A stretch of 64,000 nt of DNA from Ostrinia nubilalis (Eukaryota > Arthropoda > Insecta > Lepidoptera > Crambidae). This document shows positions 37,865-50,145 of the stretch, in pieces. The number at the start of each line of letters is the position of its first letter. Within the stretch, counting starts at the first letter, position 1. The DNA is taken from the NCBI RefSeq assembly GCF_963855985.1, contig NC_087097.1, positions 9,209,001 to 9,273,000 of the forward strand, in the 5' to 3' direction. Below the pieces are notes generated by a model that did no database searches, was not told where the DNA came from, and was given only the letters and a program-made list of their open reading frames with translations. A program made the translations under genes and the position numbers.

Positions 37865-40800
37865 GTAAATATGCCTTGCCTTACACCTCTTTAAGACACA
37901 GAAGTATTAACTGAGGTATAAAGAAATCTAATAATAGGTAGGATTTTGAAATTATATGCAATACAGCATTAAATAACAAAAGATTCTTGTCAATAAGTAT
38001 ACCTAACTATACTATAAAGAAACGAAACCAAAGACCACAGACACAGTCGTATGAGCTTTCATAAATAAAACATTTTATACAGACCCCTCCCTTTCACATT
38101 TCATTGAATGCTATAATGTGTTCAAAACAGTGCGTTAACGACATATCCAGGAAGTAAATCATATAAGGCAAAGCAGTACGTGGCTGTGAAGCAGTAAACT
38201 TAGAACACCCGAAAAGGTCGCCACAAAATTAAATCAAACTTTTTTCTCTAAGGAATAATAGCTATATTCGTTCGACCTTAGAAAAGAAAACAAAGTTTTT
38301 ATTCTTCCAAAATATTGTGAGAGAGTTGTGAATTTTCATTCTTATCAACTTATTCTTTACTCAACTGTAATAAGATGTAGAATCCCTCGTCGCATTGCAC
38401 ATATTTAATTTAGTAGGGATCGTAAAGATTCGCTTACCTGCTTGTTTGTTGTGTAGGAAAGGGCCCGTCGGGCGTAGAACCTTTTTTTACAATCAATTTT
38501 ATGTGTGGGAATTTTAATGTGGACCAAAAATGGCACGTTCTCTTCTCCACAGATGGGCCACATTTGGAGCCGATACTTGGCAAACACGTGTCGCGTTCAC
38601 TCATAAAATCTTTAGTAACGCCCGACCTTGTGTTGTACATTTTTGTGCGATGGTAACGGAATGGGCATTGTTTTCGTGTTTTGTTGTTCATTTGTTATGT
38701 CGTAAAGCTGCAGCTGTGTATTTTCAATTACGCGCACGGAACAAATGATTGATGTGTAAAACAGTTTCTTTCCTCACTCGAAACGAGTTTATCGCCGCAA
38801 TCGATATAGTGAGGCCACTATTAATTTTATCGTCGTGGCTGCGGCGTGATGCGAGGGTTCAGAACTGCAAGTCATGCATCTCACATTCGTCCGCACTCTT
38901 GAGCCGGTCCCATGGAATTACTCCAATCATTTAAAATAAACATGGCTTCTCCGAAGTGGCGGAGAGGTAGCTATTGGATCTATTGCGTGCCAACATAAAA
39001 CCCACATTGATTTATGATATCGTTCGCGGGCCTTTATGCATCTGCCGCTTTTTTTACACGCTGCACCTTTCAAAACACATTAACCACCTTTATGAGTTTG
39101 CGCTCCTTTTTAGCACAGGTTAAATTAATTTCGAACTATTTATGACTGTGTGAAGTGATATTCTGATTGAAATTAGTCTCCATTCTTTGACTCGGAGATA
39201 ATGGGTGATAAATCGCATTCAGTATCTTCGCAGTTTTTGTTTTGAATGAAATACTTTAACAATGAGAACTTGATTTATATTGTTGTAATTAAATAAATAT
39301 TCTTCACTCAGCGTTTAATTTCTATTCGTAATCGACTAATAAGAAGTAACTAATGTTTGAAGCAGCTGGAATCCTAGCAAGAACCCGGTCGCGTCGCCGC
39401 GGGACGCCCCGACAATGGCAACCAAATTAAAAGGAACCGTAAACGCTTGAGCCTTGCTAAAATTTATTACACCCAGCTTTTTTCTCTTGTTTCGTCCGCT
39501 AATGAGATTCGAATGCTGCAGCTGTATTTGAAATGTCGGGCGAAGATTAAAAAAATTCGCTCACCGTGGAGATATCTCACCGCAATTGAAAACGTTTTTG
39601 TTTTTGCAGCCGATTCCCTGTTTGTAAAGACGGACGAGAACCAATAATATACCTTATGCACGTATCGAGACTCGCGGGTAGCAGCTAGATTGCAGAACGC
39701 CTTATTGCAAACGATAGGTGCGATGGGAACGACTATGTTTTCGGATTTGGTGTTCTGTCTCGTCGGAGTAAAGTTGGTATTTGGCTGATAGCCGGAGGCG
39801 TCGCGGGTGGTCTGCACTATGTTGACTGTGTTGAAGTGAAGCGGGAATGCAAATTTCACTAGTGTTTCTGGTCTCCGTGCTCTTGAACTCTGTAGCGACT
39901 AGATTGAGTCTATTAACCGTAAAGATGGCAGAGGAAATTAATCGGGCAACTTATTAGTGTACGTGCAATGAATTGCTCCAGCTACTTACTTATTTGACGT
40001 AAGTAGTTTGTCTCGCAAATCACTTCGAAATTGTTTTGTTTATCAAGTTCTCTTGGGGTTAAGTTGTTGTTTTGAATGTAGCTTGGAACTATTTTAAGGT
40101 GGTTCACCTTTTAGTTATCATTGTTTTGTATAACATTTAGTTTATGTTTTTGCTTTTTATTACCAGCTAACTTCACAATATTATCATTCGAACTGTTAAC
40201 GTTAGCAATAAAATCAAATTAATCGATGATGTAGGTATTTGCTTTTTTGCTCCTAACGCGTGACGCGAAGGGGAGACCACCGAGCGTCGGATCTGGCACA
40301 AAAAAGGGAAAACGGCGTGGAACGAATGATGCAATAAGAATTAAGCATAGCCAACTAGGCCCATGGAGAGGAGAGGGCTTTTGACGCCACGCCGAGGTCT
40401 GGGCACAATAGCCACGAGTACTGGAGCGTGGCTATCCAGTGCACGCTTCCGGCACCGTGGGAATCCGAAACTGGGCACATTTGATGATTGCCGTCAATTG
40501 GGTGTCCATGAGTTGCAAAGAGCCAATTATGCTGGAACTGTGATAATGTAAAACGATCAATGGTGACGTGGTCAGTAAAATGTAACACAATTTGTAAACA
40601 ATGCTGGATATGACGTGTCAAAAGTTATCTGTGGATATTATTAGCTAATGTTATTCTGATTACAATACAATATGAGTGATAAATAATTATTTGTGTATTT
40701 GGTGACATAATGTTAATTTCTATGACTATTCAGAACGTCAACAGACTGTCCATATTATTCAATGATTTGGACATTAAAAAATATGGCAAGAAGACCAGTT

Positions 40801-43800
40801 GTTATTCATTAAAAGAAGAAGAACATTGCACATCTTTATAAAAACTTGATTCCAAAGCCAATACCACTAACCAAATTAAATGTAAAGCTACACATTAGGG
40901 TCCCGTTTATAGGTAAGCCATTGAAAGAATTTTAATCAAGCAAAGGAGCTCCCTTCAATAAATATTCCAACAATTTGTAATCAAAAGTTATGCCGTGACT
41001 TTTAGGGACAAAAGCTACAATTGACGGTATAAAGGGAACGTCGCAAACTCAAAGATGCAAAGTGCTAGAATTACGATACAGTATCAATCTTAATGTCTAA
41101 GGAAAAAGATATAAATTTGACATCAATAAACCATCATTTGACTAGATCTACTACATAGTAATAGGGTAGGGTAACTTTTTTATTACCTAAGTTAAGAACA
41201 TAGATGGAAGCTTATAAAGGCTTCAAACAATTTACTTACACCTTCACTATACTTATAAGTTAACGATAAACCTTTACGGGAATAAATTCTTAAATAAACC
41301 ATCGTTGAGGGTCCTCAAGTCATCCGATATTTAGGACAAAACTATTGATAGCGTACTTAAGAATAACGGAACAGACAAACGCCATTACGATAATTTATTA
41401 TGGGCATAATTTTCTTCTAAGACCGCTTGAGCCCAGTTAATTATGTTTCTGCCTTGTCTTTGAAGCAAATAAAAGTATATCAAAGCTAAGTTATCACAGG
41501 CAAAAGTGCTTGGACAATATCATAAGTCAATTGGCAATAAACCTTCGGAATAATTTAATACTAAAAACGTTGATGCTATGATGGAGTAAATTATTCAAGA
41601 CAAGAACGGCATGAATGGTTGCGAAAAGGGTAAAATTATTGGCACGCGATTTGGTAATATTTATGAAAGATATAAATTAATTGAAGAAGAATTATTTGCC
41701 ACGGCGACCTATATATACTAGATTGCTATCGTATAAAGCTACTTTTTATCGAAATTACTTTTTATCCCTACAAAGTTGGCAGTAGAAGCTAGTTAATAAA
41801 TAATTGTTCTAACTATCACTCTCCCAAACAGATGAATTTTGTTACTGTCTAAATTCCGGATAGGTGCTTTAGAATACTTACATTAAGTGCTTGTTGACAG
41901 TGCATGGCGAATATGGCGATGACAATGGATACAAAAATGTCCGTCTTTATTCTTCATTTGAACTTGCAACCACTGCTGATACAAGAAAGATTACCCATAA
42001 TTTGATTTAACTTTTTAAAATGTCTTGTCCTGTCTTGTCATATCTTGATCTCATTCAGAAGTAAGTAGCATTCCGCAAAATTTTAATCAAATGCACAAAC
42101 ATTAGACAAAGAAGCTTTTGATTTACTGGATGATGTTATGTCACAAAGTAAGATGAAAATAGAATCTTACTTTTTGGGACTGAAATAAAACTACATGATA
42201 TTATACTTGGACATACTCTTCAATACCTATGCGAAAGCTTAAATATCTTGTTAGATATCAGACCGTACCCAAAATCTATTTAAACTGGATGACTCTAGTG
42301 ATACCCAAACCGTTTGGTATCCAATTAAAGACGAGGATTTCCGACTGAATTTCGAATAACTCGGGCAGATCGACCGCCTATTATGTGTGCTCATGGTTAC
42401 GGCGTAAACAATACTTCATCAAATGGTACAGGCACGTCATTTCACGGCTGGTCGGTCATTCGCCTATTTAGCACGTCCATTTTCTTGACGAGCAGCCGAC
42501 GAGCACAAACTGCTCAATTGATTGCCTCTTTGCAGTACACTTTAGAGGGACCGTTGTGTCAATAGTGTTGCAGGATTTCGCTGGCTTGCTCTTTTTCTGG
42601 CCGTGTTGGGCTAAGTGATTCTGTATCGGCTTTGCTGTAGTTTTTCAAGCAATTCACTTGAATGATTCTAATTTGTTAATAGTTTACTGGATTATCTTCT
42701 TAGAAACATCAAAAGAATTGCGTTAGTTTTTGTTAAAAGAAAAGAATCATTTCAATCATCATCGGCATCTTTTTCATCATTTGCCATAAACCCTTTAACT
42801 ATTATCTATCGGTTACTGCACCAGAAGCTATGAGTTTTTGTTGTTGTAACCATTATTATAGCATAGTTTTGTTTTGCCTCATTACAATTTTCAGCTACTT
42901 GTACAATCGACCGCACATTAAATTATATTTTTTTGTTTCACCACACATTACAACTAAACACACGTCACAGTGTTTAGCTACACGTATCGTCACCCTAAAA
43001 CGTTTTATGCTAAAACATATCCTAAATAGTACATTTTACAGACCAAAATGTTCCAATGACATCACTACATCGTGACCCTGGCTGCAACTCTGTAACTCGG
43101 GATCAAGTATGACAACCGCAGAGCCCCAACAATGAACCGGGAGAGCTCCCGAGGGAAACTGAAACTCGTCTTAAAACCCGCAACGAACTTAATCAGAAGT
43201 GAAAACGGGACTTGGCCAAACATCTGCACTAATATAATAAGAATCAAGATGTTTGCTTGTCGTTAGGGTTATATTAGAATTGAAACAAATATTTAGTTAG
43301 ATGACAAGTTTTTCGGCGAGCAAGTTAATGTAACCTGTTATATTAAAAAAATATATGTACAATGTATTTCGTTGTATAATCCTGGGAATCAAAAACAAAA
43401 CCTCCGGTTCTAGAATCTAATTCTAAAAGAAATAAATGCTAAGTCGTTACGACTATTATATTATGTTTAAGTATGACGAACAACATCCACCCCATGAGTT
43501 CTTACTATTGTAAGAAGATAGAGGATCAAAAACTTAAAAATATCTTCTACTCATTTATTCTAGAGGTCTGTCTGTTCTGTTTCTAATAGGCTTCTTGAGC
43601 TGAAGCAAGTATACATTAATAAAATGATTTCATTGCATGAACTACCCTTGTCACTATTTACATAATATAAAAAATACAGTTCATGACTAAAAAGCCTCTT
43701 ACTCATTCATTACATAATGATAAAGTAGAGACAACATAAAAAACTCAAACATTCGTTATCAGAGCTGCCAACAAGAAAATAAACAAATACCTATCAAAAG

Positions 43801-44744
43801 TTTTCGCGAAAATTCGCTTTATATCACTCGATTGCAGAATCCAGATAGAGTATCAGAAAAACTGCCAGAGGGGAGTTCCGTCGAACTAAAAGTCCCCAAT
43901 CGAAATCTCCTCATAGTAGGGAAAAGACTGATTTATGGGTAAAACTTACCCCATAACTCATCTCACCATTCGTTACTTCAATAAAAAGAACGTCTTCTTG
44001 TAATTTATTGGATGTTATATGGATTTTTATTGTACTTGTCTATTTTAGAGTGCAGCTCAGTTATTAGATCGTAAATAAAAAAAATGATTTAATGGATTCT
44101 TGTGCTAAGATTTGGTAATGGAAAGGGGCAGGTTGGCCCCATCCTTTATGGCTTAGATAGGAGTTATCTTAATTGATGCACTTTGAACGTCTTATTTGGA
44201 ATTTGATCGGAGCCGGTTTAAGTACGACAGCTGATAGGGCCAGGTGAAAAAGTTTTGAATGTTACAAGTATTTTTCAAGTGGTCGAAATGCCTTAAGTAG
44301 TGACATTTGGAGATAAACATTCGCCTTTTAATATATTCGAAAGAAATTCCATTTACATTCGTATAGCAGAGAATGTACCTAAACCAATAAAACATGAATA
44401 TACATATTTAACGAAGCTAATAAATTATCTAAACGGTTTTATTATAATTTACGAAACCGATAAGTAATCGTTAATCAAAGTTAAACACGTTTTATAAAAA
44501 AATTAAAAGCTCTACCATTTTCTTTACATTTTCCTACTACAACCCTTAGACACTAAGGTATTTTATAATCTTTGTAAGCTTACAGAGAACTTCAGTTTCA
44601 CAACTAATATAATATTCTAGTTACCATTTTCAAATTAAACTTTAACTTAGAGAAAATGTAAACAGTACCTGTTAGTCGTTGTCATGCGCTGTGGCTTGCG
44701 GAGGTCCCCTTTTGCAAAGTAACTTAAAGTTACAACTTTACAAA
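37865..44744. other. Long non-coding stretch
   Basis: Seven kilobases without a recognisable gene or complete repeat, apart from the CpG-richer block listed next. GC-richer patches at 39360-39860 and 40250-40560 hold ORFs up to 130 codons on the minus strand, but opposite strands are open together and no motif appears. The remainder is AT-rich and unremarkable. Confidence 0.5.
38400..39130. promoter_or_regulatory. Candidate conserved regulatory block / 5' exon
   Basis: The block is less AT-rich than its flanks, free of known repeats and dense in short motifs: tgattgatg (Hox/PBX-like), gcagctgtg (E-box), ttaaccacctttatg (Runt- and Cdx-like), atcgatat. On the minus strand a consensus splice donor CAG|GTAAGC occurs at 38442/38441, downstream of an open stretch ending ..TTNKQ. 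It could be a 5' exon plus promoter or an enhancer. All of this is inference; no cross-species comparison was possible. Confidence 0.2.
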
Positions 44745-44989
44745 ATTACTTGGCAAGTCTCAGGCGAGACTTTTCGACAAATGGAAAAGTAGAAAATGCG
44801 TCACTAAGGAGCCGATTCCATACATCCAGTCACTTTGGAACACAAGAAAACTTTGAAAACAACACTTCACTGTGAGTATGGCCACACAAAAGTTGCGGTT
44901 AGTTGTAAAGTATTTGAATAGCACTGCACAATTATTATGGTCACTCAACAAATAGTCTTATAGTCGGGATAAACCGGTTGTCGAAGTCG

Positions 44990-45095
44990 GTTCGCGCGTC
45001 GGAGCGGCACAGACGTTCGCTCGAAGGGACGGCGCGAGGCTCTCTGCCCTGTCGCGGCGAGGGGACGGATAGACGAAAATGGCTTCACAAGTTAA
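44990..45095. promoter_or_regulatory. CpG-rich cluster, candidate promoter
   Basis: An isolated ~90-bp run dense in CG (ttcgcgcgtcggagcgg, gtcgcggcgaggggacgg) in AT-rich surroundings. It is followed on the plus strand by gacgaaaATGGCTTCACAA and on the minus side by actataag and cactcacagtgaag, which could be TATA- and initiator-like. No ORF over 35 codons follows the ATG. The orientation cannot be fixed. It may equally be an unrecognised GC-rich repeat. Confidence 0.25.
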
Positions 45096-46001
45096 TTTTT
45101 TTCTCTTTCCTCCTTTAATATTCCGCATATGGCGTGCGCGCGCATGCGTCCTAACCTCATGTAGGGTTGTAATGTAACCCGATGCACCCGCACTTTACAT
45201 AACTTATTGGCCGTTTATCGGAGGCACTATTAATACCCTTTCCATGTAGGCCCTGCGTTGCTTCCTTGTACAGTGCGTGAATATTAATCCTGGTACTTTC
45301 ATCTAGCCGAAACTATGCCATTAATCTCAATGTAACCTCGGTAGTGTTGGTTAAACTTGGTTAAATGGTGATGATGTGTGATGTTTACTTTGTGTATGAA
45401 TTGACGCATTAATTTTACTTTAAAAGCCCTTTGCTCTATCTCTGTAGAGAGAGAAGCTTTAACACCCACTTTAGTATTTTATCTTATAATAATATTATCT
45501 AAAGTTCTTTAAAGATAAAGAACTAAAATGTTAGTAATTTAAGCTTTTTTAGATATTTTTTTGTTACTGCAATATTAACTAATAGTTTTCACATAAAACG
45601 TCGCTTAATTTATTTGTCATAACTTTATAGCGTGATATTTTCAACTTCAAAGTAAACTTCAAACTAAGTTATTCTTGAAAAAGACAAACTTTTAACAATT
45701 AGTTCACTTGAAATAAAACCAATAACAGACTTAAGAGAGCTTTTAAGAGTAAATTAACGAAAACTTTCGTACCAAGCTTTTACAATACATCAATTAGAGC
45801 TAGATCAATTTTATTGGTCTATTTCGGTAGAGCTTTTAATACTTAAATAAAAAATGAATCCGAGAACGGTGGCATAAATAATTTATTGCTTGGTACTTAG
45901 CAGGGCTATTACATTTATTTTGGATCACAAGTAACAGCTCTACAACTTGTCCGTAAGTTTATTATGAACGTGTATTTTGTTCCCTCCTCCCTCCACTATA
46001 G
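45096..46001. other. Non-coding stretch
   Basis: AT-rich, apart from a gcgtgcgcgcgcatgcg run at 45131. No gene or repeat recognised. Confidence 0.6.
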
Positions 46002-46065
46002 TAGAGGAGGCTCATAGTCCAGCAGAGGTACACAAGTAAAGGGCTGTTGATGATGATGATGATGT
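46002..46065 (+). mobile_element. LINE 3' terminus with (GAT)n tail
   Basis: agaggaggctcatagtccagc, then agcagaggta, then gggctgttgatgatgatgat is a decayed form of a common lepidopteran LINE end ('gaggcctgtgcccagcagtggga..ggctgatgatgatg'). Only the last ~60 bp is present. Assignment to RTE clade is by resemblance to the neighbouring ends. Confidence 0.55.
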
Positions 46066-46159
46066 GTATTTGTTATGTAAAGGAACACGTTTGCTTAGGG
46101 TATTACACGTAGTTTTTAAGTATCATTAATTAAGTAGAGTCAAAATTATAAAAATAAAT

Positions 46160-46422
46160 TCGTTCGTTCGTTCGTTTCAGCCAAATGACGTCCACTGCTG
46201 TATAAAGGCCTCCCCAAAAATTTCCATAACGACCGGTCCTATGCTGCCCACATCCAGAGGTTCTTCCCGTGACCTTTACCAGATCGTCGGTCCACCTAGT
46301 GGGAGGTCTGCCCTGCCCACGCTACGTCTATCGGTCGCCACTTAGAACCTTTCTGCCCCAACGGCCATCATCTTTACGAGCTATGTGCCCCTCCCACTGC
46401 CACTTGATTTTAGCAATTCTGC
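46160..46422 (-). mobile_element. RTE-clade LINE 3' fragment
   Basis: Minus-strand translation gives IAKIKWQWEGHIARKDDGRW, GRKVLSGD, GRPPTRWTDDLVKV, then after a frame change GEAFIQQWTSFG and stop, ending in four GAAC/TTCG repeats. It is the same signature as at 19237 and 61916, about 85 codons long here, with internal stops (after LSGD) and frameshifts. The (TTCG)4 microsatellite is the element's 3' tail. A dead, 5'-truncated copy. Confidence 0.8.
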
Positions 46423-46562
46423 AAAAATAGGTTCATCCAATATTAATGTCACACACACAAAAAATATACACAGAGATTTTTCAGTGGGCGCTAAAATATC
46501 TTGTTCTCAAGGTTTAGTTTTGACATTTGTTATTATTAAAAGTACCTACTATTTTATGTATT

Positions 46563-47018
46563 TGTTACTGTAAAAGCTCGAATTGCAGTAAATCCTAAGA
46601 TATTCCAGTAAAACCTAAGATCTACCAATTCCTAATGGTAAATGTCCCAAAAGGTTTGCGATTCGAACTCTTACCACCATTTCGTTGGTAAATCTTAGGA
46701 TTTACATTAATGGCACGGTAAATGTTGAAAAACAAAACATGTCATGACGTTCTCAGGGCATCTCATCATCATCATCAGTTATTTTTTAGTCGATCGTTTT
46801 ATAATTCCCCATTAAGAATTAGTCATTGTTTTATTCCTAAAACCAACATCTACCAGCTGACAGAGGTAAAACCTAGCATATACTGAATTCGAATGGTAAA
46901 AGCTCGAAAAAATCGTCGTATTTTCAGAAATACTTACATTTACCAACTCATGTCGGTAAATCCTAAGACTTACACTTAAATCTTAAGATTAACCGTAGTT
47001 CGAGCTTTTACAGTAACA
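46563..47018. mobile_element. 456-bp MITE with TGTTACTGTAAAAGCTCGAA ends
   Basis: Left TGTTACTGTAAAAGCTCGAA pairs with right TTCGAGCTTTTACAGTAACA; the inverted ends continue as imperfect copies of (G/A)TAAATCCTAAGAT. That subterminal word is repeated several times in both orientations inside each end, as transposase-binding subrepeats often are. TATT flanks both sides (46559-46562, 47019-47022), a 4-bp target duplication. A ctcatcatcatcatcag run at 46762 suggests a nested LINE tail. No ORF. Confidence 0.8.
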
Positions 47019-47472
47019 TATTCATCCTTTAACAAACGACTCTATGTTGTCTATCCTAAAAAATATGGTTTCAGCGATAACTCTATTTTTTTTTAATTAT
47101 GTAGTTTTAAAATTTTAATGATTTTATTTAATTGTACCAGCCAAGTCTAGCATCAAGGATGTTTTAACAACAATCTTCGACATCACACATGCAAATTAAG
47201 CTTATTTATGGCACAGTAACAAAAAGTGAAAGCTAAAACTAGCTACTAGTTGGCAAAATTTTAATAAATTATTACCTTTAAACCTTCATTTACCTACATT
47301 CACTAGGTCAGTAAGATCTCCACTATCTTACATCCACTAACATTTCTAAGTAAGCTCTATTAGAGCTACAGAAAGTAATTCTGTATGCTGCCCTGCTTCT
47401 AGTAATACGACATTTAATTACAACTTCAGGGTGGGCGAGACAAACAAAATAAATGTAATTACTTAGTATAAC
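47019..47472. other. Non-coding stretch
   Basis: AT-rich, no gene or repeat recognised; leads into the tandem duplication. Confidence 0.6.
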
Positions 47473-47701
47473 AAAACTTTTCTTTCAGAATATTCACAAC
47501 AATTCCCTGAAAGGGTGGAAGTTCTTGACTATTTTATGTAAACGTAATTAATAATTATTTACTGTAAGATATTACAAAACCTTTTTTATTACAAACTAAA
47601 ACAATACATGTCAACAAATACCAGGAAAGAACTTTATTAAGTCAATTCCTAGAATTACACTTAAATACAAATGACGGAGATTACCAGCAATCATTACGAA
47701 A

Positions 47702-47949
47702 TCCCTACATACATAATATTATAAAACAAAAATCTATAAAACTACGCAACGGATTTTGATGCAAGTCGCTTTTCTGTCTATCGGTCCCTATGTATGCTTA
47801 GATCTTTAAAACTACACAACGGATTTAGATGCGGATTTTTTAATAGATAGTGTTTCAAAAGAAAGGTTGTATGTATAAAACATGCATATTATAGAAGAGA
47901 AAAGCGGGGAAATTCCATTGCAACCGTGCGTAGCAGGGGCGGACGCTAG
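47702..47949 (+). mobile_element. Helitron-like element inside unit A
   Basis: It starts TCCCTACATACATAATATTA after an A, repeats the phrase 'aaaactac.caacggatttnatgc' twice, and ends GGCGGACGCTAG. CTAG is followed by C, not the expected T. It resembles the fragment at 4730-4902 and was evidently inserted before the duplication, since both units carry it. Confidence 0.55.
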
Positions 47950-48094
47950 CATAGTTATAAAAACTTTAAAACCGTAAACATTTTATTGGAAGGATAATTT
48001 AATAAATCGACGTCCAGCAAAAAGTCACATGAAAGCGCTGAAGGAGCTGTATTAACGCATTACTGAGGTGTTAAAGCAAAGTTTCGATATGCAC

Positions 48095-48190
48095 TCAGTG
48101 ATGGTAGTATTGCGTGCGCGTCTGATAACAACTGCGCTATATCTGCGATAGTGTGGACATGCCTTTATCGAAGCTTGCGATAAGGTAAGT
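48095..48190 (+). promoter_or_regulatory. Candidate initiator and first-exon donor (unit A)
   Basis: CACTCAGTGATGG contains TCAGT, the insect initiator core. After 88 nt of CG-richer sequence comes ATAAG|GTAAGTCGG, a consensus splice donor (exon end 48184). In unit B the initiator is intact (49159-49163) but the donor G is changed to T (49249). This would suit a short non-coding first exon, but TCAGT and GTAAGT are short and could be chance. No downstream exon was identified. Confidence 0.2.
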
Positions 48191-48533
48191 CGGTATTTGT
48201 TTGACTTTAAGCTGTAAATTGGAATGTTTAGTGTCTAAGATGAGATTAGAAGATACAAAGTGGAATCTGTAAGTCTAATATTATATGAGTCGCAGATTAG
48301 AAAACGTAAAATTAAGGGCACACTTAAATGAAATAAGAGTACAACAAAATGCTTGCAGAGTACTGGAGAAGTAGACTCTCTCCCTACTTCTCTCTTTTTG
48401 CTCTACATCAATGTCTATAATATATAAGGTTCGAGTAATGAGGTACTAACTGAGTAAACGTAAATCATCTATGCACCTCTATATCTCATCATCATCATCA
48501 GATGATATAAAGTAAGGTAGTAAAGTAAGTAAT

Positions 48534-49594
48534 AAAACTTTTCTTTTAGAATATTCACAACAATTCCCTGGAAGGGTGGAAGTTCTTGACTATTTTATAT
48601 AAACGTAATTAATAATTAATTACTGTAAGATATTACAAACCTTTTTTATTACAAACTAAAACAATACATGTCAACAAGTACCAGGAAAGAAACTTTATTA
48701 AGTCAATTCCTAGAATTACACTTAAATACAAATGACGGAGATTACCAGCATCCATTACGAAATCACTACATACATAATATTATAAAACAAAAATCTATAA
48801 AACTACGCAACGGATTTTGATGCAAGTCGCTTTTCTGTCTATCGGTCCCTATGTATGTTTAGATCTTTAAAACTACGCAACGGATTTTGATGCGGATTTT
48901 TTAATAGATAGAGTGTATCAAGAGAAAGGTTGTATGTATAAAACATGCATATTATAGAAGAGAAAAGCGGGGAAATTCCATTGCAACCGTGCGTAGCAGG
49001 GGCGGACCGCTAGCATTGTTATAAAAACTTTAAAACCGTGAACATTTTATTGGAAAGATAATTTAACAAATCGACGTCCAGCAAAAAGTCACATAAAAGC
49101 GCTGAAGGAGCTGTATTAACGCATTACTGAGGTGTTAAAGCAAAGTTTCGATATGCACTCAGTGATGGTAGTATTGCGTGCGCGTCTGATAACAACTGCG
49201 CTATATCTGCGATAGTGTGGACATGCCTTTATCGAAGCTTGCGATAAGTTAAGTCGGTATTTGTTTGACTTTAAGCTGTAAATTGGAATGTTTGGTGTCT
49301 AAGATGAGATTAGAAGATACAAAGTGGAATCTGTAAGTCTAATTATATGAGTCGCAGATTAGAAAACGTAAAATTAAGGGCACACTTAAATGAAATAAGA
49401 GTACAACAAAATGCTTGCAGAGTACTGGAGAAGTAGACTCTCTCTCAACTTCTCTCTTTTTGCTCTACATCAATGTCTATAATAAGGTTCGAGTAAAGAG
49501 GTACTAACTGAGTAAACGTAAATCATCTATGCACCTCTATATCTCATCATCATCATCAGATGATATAAAGTAAGGTAGTAAAGTAAGTAATAAA
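48534..49594 (+). repeat. Tandem duplication, unit B (~1.06 kb)
   Basis: Second copy of the unit at 47473-48533, head to tail with no spacer. It begins aaaacttttcttttagaata and ends in gtagtaaagtaagtaataaaa. Its high similarity means a recent event. Confidence 0.95.
48763..49013 (+). mobile_element. Helitron-like element inside unit B
   Basis: Copy of 47702-47949 carried in the second unit; starts TCACTACATACATAATATTA and ends GGCGGACCGCTAG followed by C. Duplicated with the unit, not an independent insertion. Confidence 0.55.
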
Positions 49595-49931
49595 AATATT
49601 GAAAATATTATACGAATAACTTGTTTTATTAAAACGAATCGACGACTCTATTGGTGTTGTGACATTTCGATCTCAAGCTTCCGCTATCATAAAATTCGAT
49701 TTATGATAGTGACAAATACTTTCGGTGAAAAACGCGATTGGCATGCACCACTTTCTAAAGAACTTCCTTACTGATTTGACCCACATTTTTTTGACTATAA
49801 TAAAGTATAGCTTGTCAACTTTTAGTTCAAAAACTGTTATAGTCGTAGCATTAGCACGGAATAACATTTCTGATCAGGTAGATTTATTAGTCATTGATGG
49901 TCCTTAAAAACTTAGCTTTTTGAAACCATTA
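49595..49931. other. Non-coding stretch
   Basis: AT-rich with two overlapping opposite-strand ORFs of 60 and 64 codons that lack motifs. Nothing recognised. Confidence 0.6.
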
Positions 49932-50131
49932 CATCCACCATCAGGTCACTTTGCCCACACAGCAATAGCACTATCCTCTATTATTTATCAGAAGCAAATG
50001 TAGGATCTCCCAGGCTAAACGAGTTGAGAGGCCTGACGTTCGCACTTCGCTATTTCTCTCTTAGTCGCCTCTTACGACATCCACGGGAAGGGAGGTCCTA
50101 TTCAAATCTGCCGTAACCACACGACTTTTTG
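49932..50131 (-). mobile_element. Dispersed LINE-type 3' fragment
   Basis: The phrases ccaccatcaggtcactttgc, ttagtcgcctcttacgacat and ccacgggaagggaggtccta with gccgtaaccacacg are wording I recognise from a common lepidopteran interspersed repeat, normally read on the other strand as '..cccgtgggtgtcgtaagaggcgactaa'. Clade not assigned and no coding frame visible. It lies 14 bp from the Helitron-like element that follows. Confidence 0.45.
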
Positions 50132-50145
50132 AAATATATTACATA

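Larger units (their letters stand above)
47473..48533 (+). repeat. Tandem duplication, unit A (~1.06 kb)
   Basis: Unit A runs from aaaacttttctttcagaata to aaagtaagtaat and is followed immediately by a second, nearly identical copy at 48534-49594. Differences are scattered substitutions and a few small indels. The unit contains a Helitron-like element (47702-47949), a CG-richer segment (48040-48190), a pyrimidine-rich run near 48380 and a (ATC)n run near 48487. Only two copies are present, so it is a segmental duplication and not a satellite. Confidence 0.95.

Noticed and set aside
39467..39859. 130-codon minus-strand ORF
   Set aside because: No motif, plus strand also open, no splice or start support; more likely GC-richer non-coding DNA.
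44760..44951. 63-codon minus-strand ORF near the CpG cluster
   Set aside because: Cysteine/phenylalanine-rich, no domain; may be 5' UTR at best.
48480..48510. CRISPR-like or satellite array suggested by repeated ATC runs and the 1.06-kb unit
   Set aside because: Only two long units and a short trinucleotide run; no spacer-repeat pattern, and the genome is eukaryotic.
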